Below are positions 52,601 to 62,922 of a stretch of DNA of 64,000 nt, piece after piece (the stretch's first letter is position 1; each line of letters begins with the position of its first letter). Under the pieces are notes generated by a model that was not told the origin of the DNA, made no database searches, and worked only from the letters and a program-made list of their open reading frames with translations. The stretch spans positions 33,173,262 through 33,237,261 of the forward strand of contig NC_056034.1 in NCBI RefSeq assembly GCF_004379255.2, given 5' to 3'. Origin of the DNA: Salvia splendens. Lineage: Eukaryota > Streptophyta > Magnoliopsida > Lamiales > Lamiaceae. The translations under genes were made by a program, and so were the position numbers.

Positions 52601-54223
52601 ATGGGGAAGAAAGCGTTCGCCAAAAAAATCAAACCGCGCCGCCAAGAAACCCAGGAGGCACAACCACAACAAAATCCACCACCACCAGCACCGACCGCTC
52701 AGCCACCACCTATGATTTCCATGGATGCCATGATGGCATTTCTTCGTCAACAGGACCCTACTCGGGATTGGACGGCGGCATTGGCTGGTTTCGGTCAAAT
52801 GGGGGGCGTAGGAACCGCACCCAGTGAAATTCCACCTGCACCGGTCAGTCACGCAGAAGTACAATCGGAGGAGGGATCTCCCTCGGCAACCGTGCCATCG
52901 GAGACCTCGGTACCAGATTCAGGGGAGCTCGACGCTGTCGCCGCCCATTACGACTCCGACCCTGAGGAGCGTAAGAAAAGGGCCAGCCAAGAAGAGACAA
53001 CCCATGAGGGGAGTGGCAAAACGGAGAGGACGCCCGAGGAGGAGCCGGTGTCTCATGAAGTGGAAAGGGAAGAAATAGATCTGAACGAATCAGCCCAGAA
53101 GCGGTCGTTGGTGACAGATGAGGAGTTTGATTCCATCTTGAACCAAGTAGGCCAAGCAGCGGAAGCTACTGCCTCGGAGGCTGAGGGTCTAGACCTCGCT
53201 TCGAAGGCAGTAGGCATGAGCGAGGAAACAAAGGGAGTAAGTGAACCAGAAAGCCCGGCATACCAGCTGGAAAAAGAGGAGGACAATACGATTACGGAAG
53301 CCAAGGAAACAGGAACAGAGACAGCAGAACCAGAGGTAGAAGCATCCACCCTAGTGGCACCTCAGGTAGTAAAGCCGATTCCCATAAGACGGAAACTGGT
53401 AGTGAAGACAAACTCCAAGGCAGAGCCGGCCAAACCGCAAAGGATATCGCAACGTTGTTTGGGTAAGTGGGCAGCTAGTAAGGTGAAGCCGAACACAGAG
53501 GCAGATCCCGTGGAGATCTCGAGTGAAGAAGAAAGGACCACTCCCACAAAACCTGGGGAGGAGCCTTTACCTGTTACCGACCTAGAGGATACTGCAATGG
53601 AAACCAGAGCGGTATTTCCAACACTGAGTGGCCAAGGTGAAGAGGCTGACGGGATGGCTGAGGGTCTGGACCTCGCATCCAGGTCAGTAGGCCACAAGGA
53701 GACCAGTCCTACTATCCAGGATCCACTTTCAACACAAGCTGAGAAGGAACCCGAAGAAGAGAAAGACATAGATGACGGAGAGGAAGTTAGATACCGTGAA
53801 GAGAGAAAACGAAAGGGGAAGGCCCATATGAAGAAGAAGCCCAGCAACAAGAAGCCACGTACAGTAAACACTGGCATAGTCATTACTGAGTCAGTTCAGC
53901 GAGTCCAGGAACACCGGAGGGAGCGAAGTGATAGCGAATACGCTGCCAGCGAGGAATCAGCCTCCGACAGCGATATCTCTTTGGAGGATGAGGAGTACGC
54001 AGAACAACAGCTTCAGAATGATCATCGAGAGTTAGTCCACCCACCGGTAGAGAGACTGAGGTACCGGCGCTGGATAGTGGACCTTACTGATGATCTGGTG
54101 GAGGAGATGAAGCTTTTCGACTCGAAGGAGCTACAGAAAGCTTTCGATAGCAAGGATGAAGGGAGTAAGCAGGTGAAGAGCGGAAAGGTACTTCACATTC
54201 CTTCTTTAGATGAGTTAGATTAG
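52601..54223 (+). CDS. Third-ORF protein of element 3, N-terminal part
   Basis: 540 aa, start MGKKAFAKKIKPRRQ, just after a CGCAG that could act as splice acceptor. Very acidic and disordered, with a Pro-rich start, a duplicated motif AEGLDLAS(K/R)(A/S)VG (near 53,184 and 53,661), and a strong NLS-like segment RKRKGKAHMKKKPSNKKPR. No signal peptide or membrane span, so I do not call it an envelope protein. It stops at TAG 54,221-54,223. In another frame, coding-like sequence (FRLFGGEIRMSLIEWTVRLG) follows up to 54,383, so the ORF was once continuous with the next one. Confidence 0.6.
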   Translation: MGKKAFAKKIKPRRQETQEAQPQQNPPPPAPTAQPPPMISMDAMMAFLRQQDPTRDWTAALAGFGQMGGVGTAPSEIPPAPVSHAEVQSEEGSPSATVPSETSVPDSGELDAVAAHYDSDPEERKKRASQEETTHEGSGKTERTPEEEPVSHEVEREEIDLNESAQKRSLVTDEEFDSILNQVGQAAEATASEAEGLDLASKAVGMSEETKGVSEPESPAYQLEKEEDNTITEAKETGTETAEPEVEASTLVAPQVVKPIPIRRKLVVKTNSKAEPAKPQRISQRCLGKWAASKVKPNTEADPVEISSEEERTTPTKPGEEPLPVTDLEDTAMETRAVFPTLSGQGEEADGMAEGLDLASRSVGHKETSPTIQDPLSTQAEKEPEEEKDIDDGEEVRYREERKRKGKAHMKKKPSNKKPRTVNTGIVITESVQRVQEHRRERSDSEYAASEESASDSDISLEDEEYAEQQLQNDHRELVHPPVERLRYRRWIVDLTDDLVEEMKLFDSKELQKAFDSKDEGSKQVKSGKVLHIPSLDELD

Positions 54224-54417
54224 CGAAGGAGTTTTTCACGACCTTTAGGTTTAAGGTCACCACTGATCTAGATGAGGAATGTATCAGTTTTAGGCTGTTT
54301 GGCGGAGAGATACGGATGAGCTTGATTGAGTGGACCGTGCGTCTGGGAATGTGCAGTTTAGAGGAGGCCATAGGGCCTGAGTGAAGAAGTAGGGAGCGGG
54401 GAATTGCCCGCAGACAT

Positions 54418-55428
54418 GTGGAATTTGAGCCCCAGGAAGCCTGGGAGGAACTTACTCATCCTGATGCAGGGCAATTCCAGTCCACTATTTCCCGCTCTGT
54501 TCATTTCAACAACCCAATTCTGCATCTTGTACAGCTTTACCTGGATTTCAATTTATTGGGGCAGTCGAACTCCGCTGTTAGGACATCGATGACGGAGTTA
54601 TATCTTCTCTGGTGCGCCAAGCAGGGAAGGAAGTTGCATCTGGGTTTTTGGACCGCCTACCAATGCCATCTAATTGCCACCCACCCAGAGAGGAACCTCA
54701 CTCTCTGCCATGTCTTGGGAGTGTTCGTCAGAAACAACATCATCATCACGGAGGCCGAAGATTTATCCCACCAGATCATGGTGGATCCTCCTGGTCTTTT
54801 TGATACACCTTTGTTCGTCCGAACGAACACCGTTTACATGAGGCAGGGCGCACCCCAATTCTACGCAATGGGAGAAGAAGCTATACTGACTGGGAGATCA
54901 GCAGCAGCCAGGGAGGAAACAACGCAAGAGCAGCGTCAAGAAAGGATAGAGAAGGCTGTGGACGAGATAGCGGAGGAAAACAGACAGATGAGATCAGAAA
55001 TGACACGGTTAGCATCAGTAATGGAAGGGATCCTGAAGGAGTCTGCAGGACAGACGAAGCAGAGTCAGAAGCAAGAAGCTTTGGAGACGATTATTACCAG
55101 GCTAGGAGAGGAAAACCACCGGTTGATAGCAGAAATGGCCAGGATGGCGTCCGTGATAGACGAGATATTGATGGAGTTAACACAACGAGGCCAAGAGGAA
55201 GCTGTTGAACCAAGTGGCCATGGAGGCCGAGCTAATGAACCACGAGTATCAGAGGAGGTATTAACCAAGACGAAAGCAGCAGAGCAGAAACTAGAGGCGA
55301 GACAAGAGGACGGAGATGCCGAGGAGTCGGCCGAGCCTGAAGGAAAACAGTCCGAGAATAAGGAGGAGCAACCGCAAGAACCACCTGCACCACAACCTGC
55401 CCCGCGAAGGAGCAGGAGGAACAAGTGA
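54418..55428 (+). CDS. Third-ORF protein of element 3, C-terminal part
   Basis: 336 aa. The first 160 residues (HFNNPILHLVQLYLDFNLLG, TELYLLWCAKQGRKLHLGFW, LGVFVRNNIIITEAEDL) have the pattern of the conserved domain annotated in plant Athila-type ORFs as putative plant transposon protein. The rest is two long coiled-coil segments (IAEENRQMRSEMTRLASVME and GEENHRLIAEMARMASVIDE) and a Glu/Pro-rich tail. It is separated from the upstream ORF by a frame break. Role unknown. Confidence 0.6.
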   Translation: MEFEPQEAWEELTHPDAGQFQSTISRSVHFNNPILHLVQLYLDFNLLGQSNSAVRTSMTELYLLWCAKQGRKLHLGFWTAYQCHLIATHPERNLTLCHVLGVFVRNNIIITEAEDLSHQIMVDPPGLFDTPLFVRTNTVYMRQGAPQFYAMGEEAILTGRSAAAREETTQEQRQERIEKAVDEIAEENRQMRSEMTRLASVMEGILKESAGQTKQSQKQEALETIITRLGEENHRLIAEMARMASVIDEILMELTQRGQEEAVEPSGHGGRANEPRVSEEVLTKTKAAEQKLEARQEDGDAEESAEPEGKQSENKEEQPQEPPAPQPAPRRSRRNK

Positions 55429-55550
55429 CCACCACCCCACCTGACCAGTTAGTTTTCTTTTTATTTTCAGTTTTTAGTTTTTCGTATTTTAATTGTGTTT
55501 TGTTTTTTTTAGGTAGTATAATTTCTGTTTGTGCGCAAACCCCATTCATA

Positions 55551-55780
55551 ACACTTAGCCTATTTTATAGTCTAAGTGTGAGAAGTTAAGGGTTTGTCTT
55601 TTTGGCGCATGTGTTTGTGTTTTCTATTTTCTTTTTTTTCGTAAGCATGTTGGCTCACACTTAGCCCATTGCATGGCCTAAGTGTGAGAAGTTTTGTATA
55701 TATATGTGTTTTGTTTGTTGGTTTCTGTTTAGGTTTTCAAACTCTCCCACTTAGCCCATTCCATAGTCTAAGTGTGAGAA
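55551..55780 (+). repeat. Three CACTTAG/CTAAGTG hairpins
   Basis: Inverted repeats: ACACTTAG 55,551 / CTAAGTGT 55,572; CTCACACTTAG 55,654 / CTAAGTGTGAG 55,678 (perfect 11 bp); CACTTAG 55,748 / CTAAGTG 55,768. Each is followed by TGAGAAGT. The same motif occurs twice in element B. Confidence 0.8.
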
Positions 55781-55789
55781 GTTTTAGTT

Positions 55790-57163
55790 TTAATATGTTG
55801 GAAAAGAGGGGACGTAATGACCAGTATGATGAATGTGTATATGTGTAGTCTGTGTTTGTGGTTGTGTTAGTGTCCTGTTAGGTATAGTTTTTTTATTTTG
55901 TGTGTTGATTGGGCTTAAAACTCAACTGTCTTGAGCTGACGGTGAGGGGAATTGAGGGAAATAAGACATGCTGGAAAACAGAAACCACCCCCCTTAGTAC
56001 CTCCTAGCCAGGATAGATGATGCGAGTATGAAAGAAAAGCCCATACTTAGAGCCAAACACGAAAGCCCTCTTAAAATGTGAGTTATAAGCTTTAAGTGGA
56101 ACCACTTTCCACATGTTTAGAAAAGAAAAGAGCGGCTGCCACAAATTGCCTAGGGTGAAGTGACTGCGTGTAGCAACACTGAAGGCAGTAGGAACCCCCC
56201 CCCCAAAAAAAACCACCTTTAGAACCTCTTTTCTAACTCTTTATACCCAGATAAATACCCCTAGCCACTGGGACTGTGTGTGTGCAAGGCATGAAGCGAA
56301 TGAAGCTTACTGGCTAGAAGGGTGTACAAGAAAGCAGAATCCAACTGGACAAGAAAGTTTGGAAGAAAATCGGCCAGGGAGTCATCCCAGGCCCAAAAAG
56401 AAGGTATAAGGGTGGCGAAGCCACGAGAAAGAAAAAAAAAGAGAGAAAAGATGAAAGAAAATGGTCAGAAAAAAAAAACTCGGCCACACAAAAAATGAAG
56501 AAGGAATAAGGGTGGCGAAGCCACAAAGATGCTACTGACCAATTGGAGACCAAAGCCAGAAGCACCAACTAAGAAAAGCAACTAACCAGAGGCCCAAATG
56601 CACACAGTTCCTCCACATCAAATTAAAATAGAAGTTTTTTTTGAACCTTAGAGCCTTAGGAACATCTACCCAAAACACTACAAACCAATAGCCCCGTTAC
56701 AAGCCTTTAAGCCCTTTAGTAGCTGCACGTGAAATCTAAGTCCGAAGCAATTGTGGTTGAGCACTATGAGAGAACAGTCCTAACATTCCCGGAGAGGTAT
56801 GAGTGACTGAGTGAACCTAGTGTTTGGCCGAAGGTTTGGGCGATCTTGACGAGCGGATATACTGACTGGGAGAGAAAGGGGGGGTGGCAGAAGTTCAAGG
56901 CTGTCTAAGGCCGGATTGCACCTGATCCCGAGGGGAGGGATGGTTGAAAATATAGCCCAATCTTTGTGTTTAGTCTTTCTGTGTTCGTTTATGTGTTTTC
57001 TTTTCTGTGCTTGTTTTTGTGTTTTTGTTTTCTCTTTCCGTTGTAGTCTAGGGTCTAGTTTAGGATTGAGTCGGTCAGGGGATTAACCAGGCTAGAATTC
57101 GACTTAATTCTTTTCGTTTGTTCTTCACGCTTGAGGACAAGCATGTGGTAAGTGTGAGCAGTT
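55790..57163 (+). mobile_element. 3' non-coding region and polypurine-side junction of element 3
   Basis: No coding sequence. It contains a 100-bp purine-rich tract (56,400-56,500) and ends with CTTGAGGACAAGCATGTGGT and AAGTGTGAGCAGTT directly before the 3' LTR, the same junction as in elements A and B. Confidence 0.75.
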
Positions 57164-58657
57164 TGATAAGTCGTATTCTAGGCCTTGGTTACTGGTCAGT
57201 ATGATGTGCAAAATTGATTATATCTGCAAAAACAGTTGCTCAAAGTGTGCAGGTTAAGTGTTCTAGCCAGTAGGGAAGTTCCGGAATGTTCAGGTGAAAA
57301 AGGGCGCCAGCATGATCTCATACTGATCAGTATTCGTGCTGAAACGGCTTGAGATGGGGAGGACGGATAGCTGGGACGGATTACCCACAATTGAGGGCAA
57401 AGAAGTCAACTTGCAATGAGGATTTACCCTAAAATCAAGGGTAAGCCTCCCTATAAAAGGAAGCCAGGGAGGAGAGAGAAAAGAGACACATTCACTCATT
57501 CACCACCATCTTTAGGTAGAGAGTTCTCTCGGTAATACCAGTCTTTCAGCCGTGTCCCGCTTCTTGCCTCGCCGCAGCCATGATCACCTGACGCCCTGAT
57601 GTTCCCGGAGTAGCAGTCATCCTTATTCCAGCCAGCAAGATCATAGTTTAGGAGTTCCATCGCCCGGAGTGGCAAAACACTTTTATTTCGCTTTCGTAGT
57701 TTAATTTACTTGCATTTTCCTTACGTTGGATCTTTGCTGCTTTTGAATTTCACTGCTTTGAAGTATTTTGTTGAATATCCGAACAATGTTTAATGCTATG
57801 AAGTTGATTTCTGTTCAGTTTGTCGAGCTACTTTCTTTTCCTTCTGCCTAGTTAGCTTAGATCTAGAGTTTCTGGTCGTTTTGAGTATCGAATCGTGTGT
57901 TTCCAGTTAGTAGTTTATTTCTTCGAGTTAGCATAATCTGTTTACTTTTATTTCATAGAGGTTTGTTTCATGCAAGGTGCAGTTATGTGTTTCTTGTCTT
58001 CTTCCATGCTGATCAGTAGGCGGGATTTCAGTTTCGATGTTTGATTTTCGATTTGGAATTTTTTATTGTAGATCTGTGTTCGTGAGTTATTAATCTGTGT
58101 TTTTATGGTGCTGAATCTGGTTTGTTTTCTGATTTAGTTTGTGTTTGTTGAAGAAGATGATGTCCATATCCAAGTTTGGGACCACTTTGCTTTTTAGATG
58201 CTCTTTACTTTTTGTCCTTCACCTTTAGTACACCCTGCAGATCTGTCAGCCTAGTCACCACAACTAACACTTATTCTCTGCTTTTCTGTTTAGCCTTTTA
58301 TAGAAACCTAGTACTTTCCGCATATTTTCTGTTACACCGCATCCACCATAATTCCACGTACACCACTACATGTCGACCACCATTCACCCTTCCTAGTCAG
58401 TAGGACACCATCTTAATTTCCCGTCTAGGTAGAGACTCAACCCAAGCGTGGTAGCTAACCAAACCATCCAGAATATCACCACAATAGTTTTAACGCACCA
58501 TCTCTGTGAGATTCGACCCCTACCTTCACTATACTACCCAGTAGAAGAGGGTTGAGGAATCTTTGAAACCAGGGTCTAGGCTTAGTTAGGATCTCTATCC
58601 TGACCAGTAGGATATATCCTTGCTTGAACGACACCTACACACCCTGCTGCTCTTTCA
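57164..58657 (+). repeat. 3' LTR of element 3
   Basis: 1,494 bp, about 98% like the 5' LTR by eye. Differences include CGGAAGT-region substitutions near 57,280, ACGCCCTGATG near 57,590 and single-base length changes near 58,130-58,190. Confidence 0.93.
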
Positions 58658-58662
58658 AATAT

Positions 58663-58780
58663 CCAAAATCCATCTCACAGGGTTAATACTAGAAAACCGA
58701 GCAAGAAAAGTGGGGGAGTTTGACAACAATACAGACATGGTGGTAGAAAGTAAATCAATTGGAAGACGAGAACCTAATGA
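58663..58780 (-). pseudogene. Decayed gag-like remnant, upstream half
   Basis: Minus strand encodes MSVLLSNSPTFLARFSSINP then VRWILDI, leading in the same frame into the half at 44,286. WILDIQEYF fits the start of a Retrotrans_gag domain. A stretch with LTR-like look (58,850-59,200) lies upstream on this strand and may be its 5' LTR, but I found no ends. Confidence 0.5.
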
Positions 58781-59315
58781 AACATCAATTTGATATGTAA
58801 AACCTATCATAGGAATTATTTGAGTGAATATGTAGATAGAAAAAAAAGAGAAGTACTGGGGACTTTTTCACGCCAGATTGAGAGAATGAGATTAGTAATT
58901 TAATTCTTCATTCTATTTATTGCTTAATAATAATAAAAGACTCCATACATATTTATAATATTTGTGTTACAAAATGATCTCCTATAAACTAGGAAAGTAA
59001 ATCAAATTAGGAAAAGTAAATCAAATCATAACAATTAAATAATAAAACATAAAATAAACTAAATAATTATGCAGAGAGATTATCAATTCCCTTCCATAAT
59101 AAAGTAAAAGTCTAGATCCCTACAATAGCCCACTGCTCAATTTTGGGCTTCATTGAAGAAGGTTCCAGATGTCCAGAAACTTGAAAACCCTATCACTTGG
59201 GCGTTGACAAAGATGCTAACTCAAAAATAACAATTGACAAGTTACAATTATATCTGCAAGTTATATCAACAAGTTCATATGACCTATTCGATTTGAAATA
59301 TCTATTACGTTTAAT

Positions 59316-60228
59316 TAGGGCTAGCAATTTTTGATACGACACGAATTCGCACGAAATTAACACGATACGAACACGCATGTTTAGGATTTGGGTCCTTATA
59401 GGGTCAACCCAATAAGAACCCGAAGATAACAGGTTGGGTCGGGTCGGGTTTGGGTTATACGTTAGAAAAAAAAATATTTTTATTAATTAAAAAATTATTA
59501 AACTTTAATTTTAGTTATTTTTTTTGATTAAAAAAATATTATACTTTAATTTTAATTAAATAAAAAAATATTATACTTTAATTTTTTTAATTAATAAAAT
59601 ATTAATTATTTTTTATGAATTTTAAAAAAATTATACTTAGATTTTAATAAAAATTAATTTTTTAGTTATTTAATTTTATTATTTAGGTTTAATACTACTC
59701 CCTCCGTCCCATTCAAGATGGTCACCTTTCCTTTTTTATTTATCTCAATCAAGATGACAACTTTCTAATTTTGAAAATAACATTCTCTCTCCCCTTTGCT
59801 CTCTCTTCATTAAAATATTCAACCACATTTTTCATCTCTACTTTATTTCACCTAACAACACTTTCTAAAATCACGTGCCACTCAAGAATGTGGTCATCTT
59901 GAATGGGATGGAAGGAGTACTATACTTTAATTTTATTATTTTGATCAAGAAAATAATTATTATTTTAATTTGGTAATTTTTTATTTTATCATGTAATATC
60001 ATGTTTAAATCGTAGAATATCATCATGTTTTAGTCGTTATCGTGTCGTGTCAAGCTAACTTATTATCATTAACAGATGATTGACTTTTTTTTGTACACGA
60101 TAACACGCACGAATCTGACATGAACCCGTTGGGTTGGGACACGATAAGAACCCGATGATTTCGGGTTGGATTGGGTCGATAATGGGTTGACACGATAATG
60201 ACTCAATCGGCACGATTTGACAGCCCTA
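59316..60228. mobile_element. hAT-like non-autonomous element
   Basis: Ends TAGGGCTAGCAATTTTTGAT and TTTGACAGCCCTAA carry the inverted repeat AGGGCTNNCAA typical of hAT non-autonomous elements. Both subterminal regions hold repeated GACACGA / ACACGATA / GGGTTGGG(T) motifs. It is AT-rich inside and non-coding. A clean 8-bp duplication is not visible. It contains a nested MITE. Confidence 0.65.
59696..59919. mobile_element. Stowaway-like MITE nested in the hAT-like element
   Basis: Ends TACTCCCTCCGTCCCATTCA (then AGATGGTCACC) and GGTCATCTTGAATGGGATGG (then AAGGAGTA) form an almost perfect inverted repeat, about 224 bp apart, bordered by TA. Confidence 0.85.
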
Positions 60229-60907
60229 AATAATTCATAAAATTAAATATTATTATACTCTGATAATAGTTATACTTATTTTCCTCAAACTAAAATAATA
60301 ATCAAAATATAACAAAAAACACTATAATCCACTTTAAGATTTCCTGATTAGATGCAATATCTAAATGCAAAAATTTGAATTATTCTCAGCTGTTTAAAGA
60401 GAAATAAGAAAAAAACTGTTCCCGGCGTCCAAAGAAGAAGGAAAAGCAACGGCGCAACAACTCATTCATGCTTACTCCCAAGAGAACTGCAAATGTACGC
60501 AGCCTTCATATTTCTACTTCTTCTTAATTGCATCTATGTGTTTTTTAGTCTGATTAACTTTGCCTATATTTGTGAATGTCTGATGCTTATGTGAATGATA
60601 AAATGCAAACCAAGATTGTGCTTAATTCTGTTATTTGGGTGTAAAATTGTAACTCGGTAGCAGGAATCACACCAGAAATTTCGTTAATTGGATCGTAACG
60701 GGTGCAATTTCGTTTGGGCAGAAGAGCTCACGAAGAAAACTTTGTACTATAATTGTAAACCCTGTTTTACGTTTTGATAATCAGCCTACAATTTAACCTA
60801 ATATACTGATAGGACTAGCTTTCCAAGGATAATTTTCTGTTTTTGAGCAAGCTTGAGTATAAAAAAGTGGGATGTAAAGGTTAGGAAATATGATTTTTTC
60901 TTCCCTC

Positions 60908-61051
60908 ATCAGTGGATGATGTATGGAATTTCCTTTATGCAGTTGGCATTATTGTTTATGACTTCGACGATTGTCCGGACATTATTATCAATGAAATGCA
61001 CGACACACTGCAGGACTTGGCTTGCTGGTATATACCTGGCCATCAGTGCGA
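60908..61051 (+). CDS. Possible coding exon, unrecognised
   Basis: After CCTCATCAG (acceptor-like) the frame VDDVWNFLYAVGIIVYDFDD continues CPDIIINEMHDTLQDLACWY and ends GHQCE before GTAGAT (donor-like). Composition is protein-like, unlike the AT-rich surroundings. Two weaker candidates lie upstream: MLTPKRTAN before a GTACGC at 60,469-60,495, and a stretch after CAG at 60,664. I recognise no family. It may be an exon of a small gene, a remnant, or part of the leader of the next gene. Confidence 0.3.
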
Positions 61052-61432
61052 GGTAGATCAATTCTTAACTTCTTGTAATTCATGTTTTCTTGGATTTCAG
61101 CACCTTGTGTTGCTCTTCTTTTTTCTAATCCATTTTTCTTTTCTCTTGGTAGAAATTATGCTGAAAGGGGGTATGTGTGTGATTGTTATGACTTGCAAAA
61201 GATATTTAGTTATAAATTACTATGTTTTAATGTATTTTATTTCAAATAATACTGTAGATGTAGTTTACTTAAAATATTTTTTTTATATATAACATAAATC
61301 ATACTACTAAAAAATAGCTTAATATATACAATATGATTTCTTTTTCTTATGTTTATATGATAGTCAGTAACGGTAACTGGTGTTTACGTAACTATATTTA
61401 TTTATGCTGCATAGGATGCTTAGGTGCCGTTC

Positions 61433-61593
61433 GGTCGGGATTAAGTTGTGGGACTATTTTAGTTGGAGGGATGTGACAATGACTTATTATCATATGATTA
61501 TCCATCTAGGACTAAGTTGTGAGATTCAATCTCATGAACCAAACATAATACAAATTCAGTCATGAGAAATGATCTTTCAAACCGAACATGCCT
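61433..61593. mobile_element. Tourist-like MITE, copy 2
   Basis: Ends GGTGCCGTTCGGTCGGG and AAACCGAACATGCCT with TTA at 61,430-61,432 and 61,594-61,596. Shares internal text with the copy at 28,691 (CTATTTTAGTTGGAGGG, ATCTAGGA(C/T)TAAGT). Confidence 0.7.
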
Positions 61594-62633
61594 TTAGCGT
61601 ATTTGAATTCAGAAATATTAGAATGTGGCCTTATAGTTTGTGATGGGTCAAGTTTTGCAATTGATTGGATGGACACAATTTGGATACTCTATTACATGTT
61701 TACACTTCATCTTATATTTGTTTAATTTATATGTTTGATTTACATTTTACAGCAATATAGATCAACATCATATAAATCAATAGGCAAAACTATGCTAGTA
61801 ATTACAAGGCTGTCTTTGTAAACTTTTTTTCATATCAATTCTGTTATTTTATTTTCCGCAAAGGTCTCAACCATCACATATTTATTTAGAGTTATCACCT
61901 CAAAAGGAAATTAGTGGTGGTAATCACCATGCAATATCAACAAATCTCTTCTCAAAGGGAGGAAAAGTGCTGTTAAAAACTAGTGAAGGAAAAAGAGTCT
62001 GGTTTAGAATACCTGCATGCTGATTTTGGCAGAATGGAGTTAAGCTTATGAAATATATTTTTTATGTCACTTCCAATTTTCAAGAGCTTAAATTCCCCTG
62101 CCAAAATCTGCCGCATGCCTTTGACATTTGAGATTTAAAAAAAGAAAAGAACTTCTCTTTATAACAAAGAAAAAGGCATGTTTGGGTGGTTGGTTTTGGT
62201 TAAGATCTGATGAAATCTAAGCCAGTTTTATTTTTGTAAAAGGCAGTACAAGAATCTCGTTACAAAAGAGTGCTCATCACTTTTGATCTTTTTTCTTTCA
62301 ATTTGCAATTCAATTTCAGATTGGCGAATTTCGTTCTAAGCCTTTCCTCAAGATTTTCAACTTACATTCTTGTAAATCTTGTTGCCATTTCCATCCTCAT
62401 GCATTCCTCTTGTTGACTGGGTTTCTTTTCGTATTGTCTTTGAATCCTAGAGTTTGTCTTTCAGCTTTTGTTATATGGTTCAAGAAAATATTTGCTCTTG
62501 AACCAAGATCCTTTTGAGTGCTTTGATTCTTCTTCCACGTGATCTTTTTTTCTTTATATAAAAACATCTGAACTTTATTCTTCAAGGGCTACCCCATTTT
62601 TGAAAGATTCTGATCTTTTTCCTGGAGAACTAG

Positions 62634-62892
62634 GTGAGAATAGTTTCTTCATCATTGTACGTTATTCCTATGGATAACATTACAAATATGTATATATAAG
62701 ATTCTCATTTGAACATATTCCGCTATATGTATAATAAGTACATGCATATGTTTGCACGTGTGCATGCATTTGAATCGTTAACATAGGGGTGTTAGGAAGG
62801 ACAGTGGATTTTAACAAACATGAGTATCATCATTATTTAGTTAAATTGAATAAGTAACTAGTATTAATGTGGATTTCTCTTTGTATCTCCAG
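62634..62892 (+). other. Probable leader intron of the GTD-binding gene
   Basis: CTAG|GTGAGA at 62,634 and TCTCCAG at 62,892 are good donor and acceptor sites in a T-rich intron. The second leader exon then begins 30 bp before the ATG at 62,923. Confidence 0.5.
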
Positions 62893-62922
62893 ATACAAGG
62901 CTAGTTGTTTATACACCTGGGG

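Larger units (their letters stand above)
44287..58657 (+). mobile_element. Element 3: Athila-like Ty3/gypsy retrotransposon, 14.4 kb
   Basis: LTRs of 1,496 and 1,494 bp (TGATAAGTCG...CTCTTTCA) with the 5-bp duplication AATAT at 44,282-44,286 and 58,658-58,662. It has a tRNA-Asp primer site, a gag-protease-RT-RNase H-integrase order, a long third ORF region after integrase, and a very long 3' non-coding region, as in the Athila lineage. gag-pol is broken by three in-frame stops and two frame shifts, so it cannot move by itself. The LTRs differ at some two dozen or more positions by eye (about 2%), so it is older than elements 1 and 2. Confidence 0.95.

Noticed and set aside
52601..55428. Calling the third ORF region a viral envelope gene
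   Set aside because: No signal peptide, membrane span or cleavage site is visible. The content is acidic, NLS-bearing and coiled coil.
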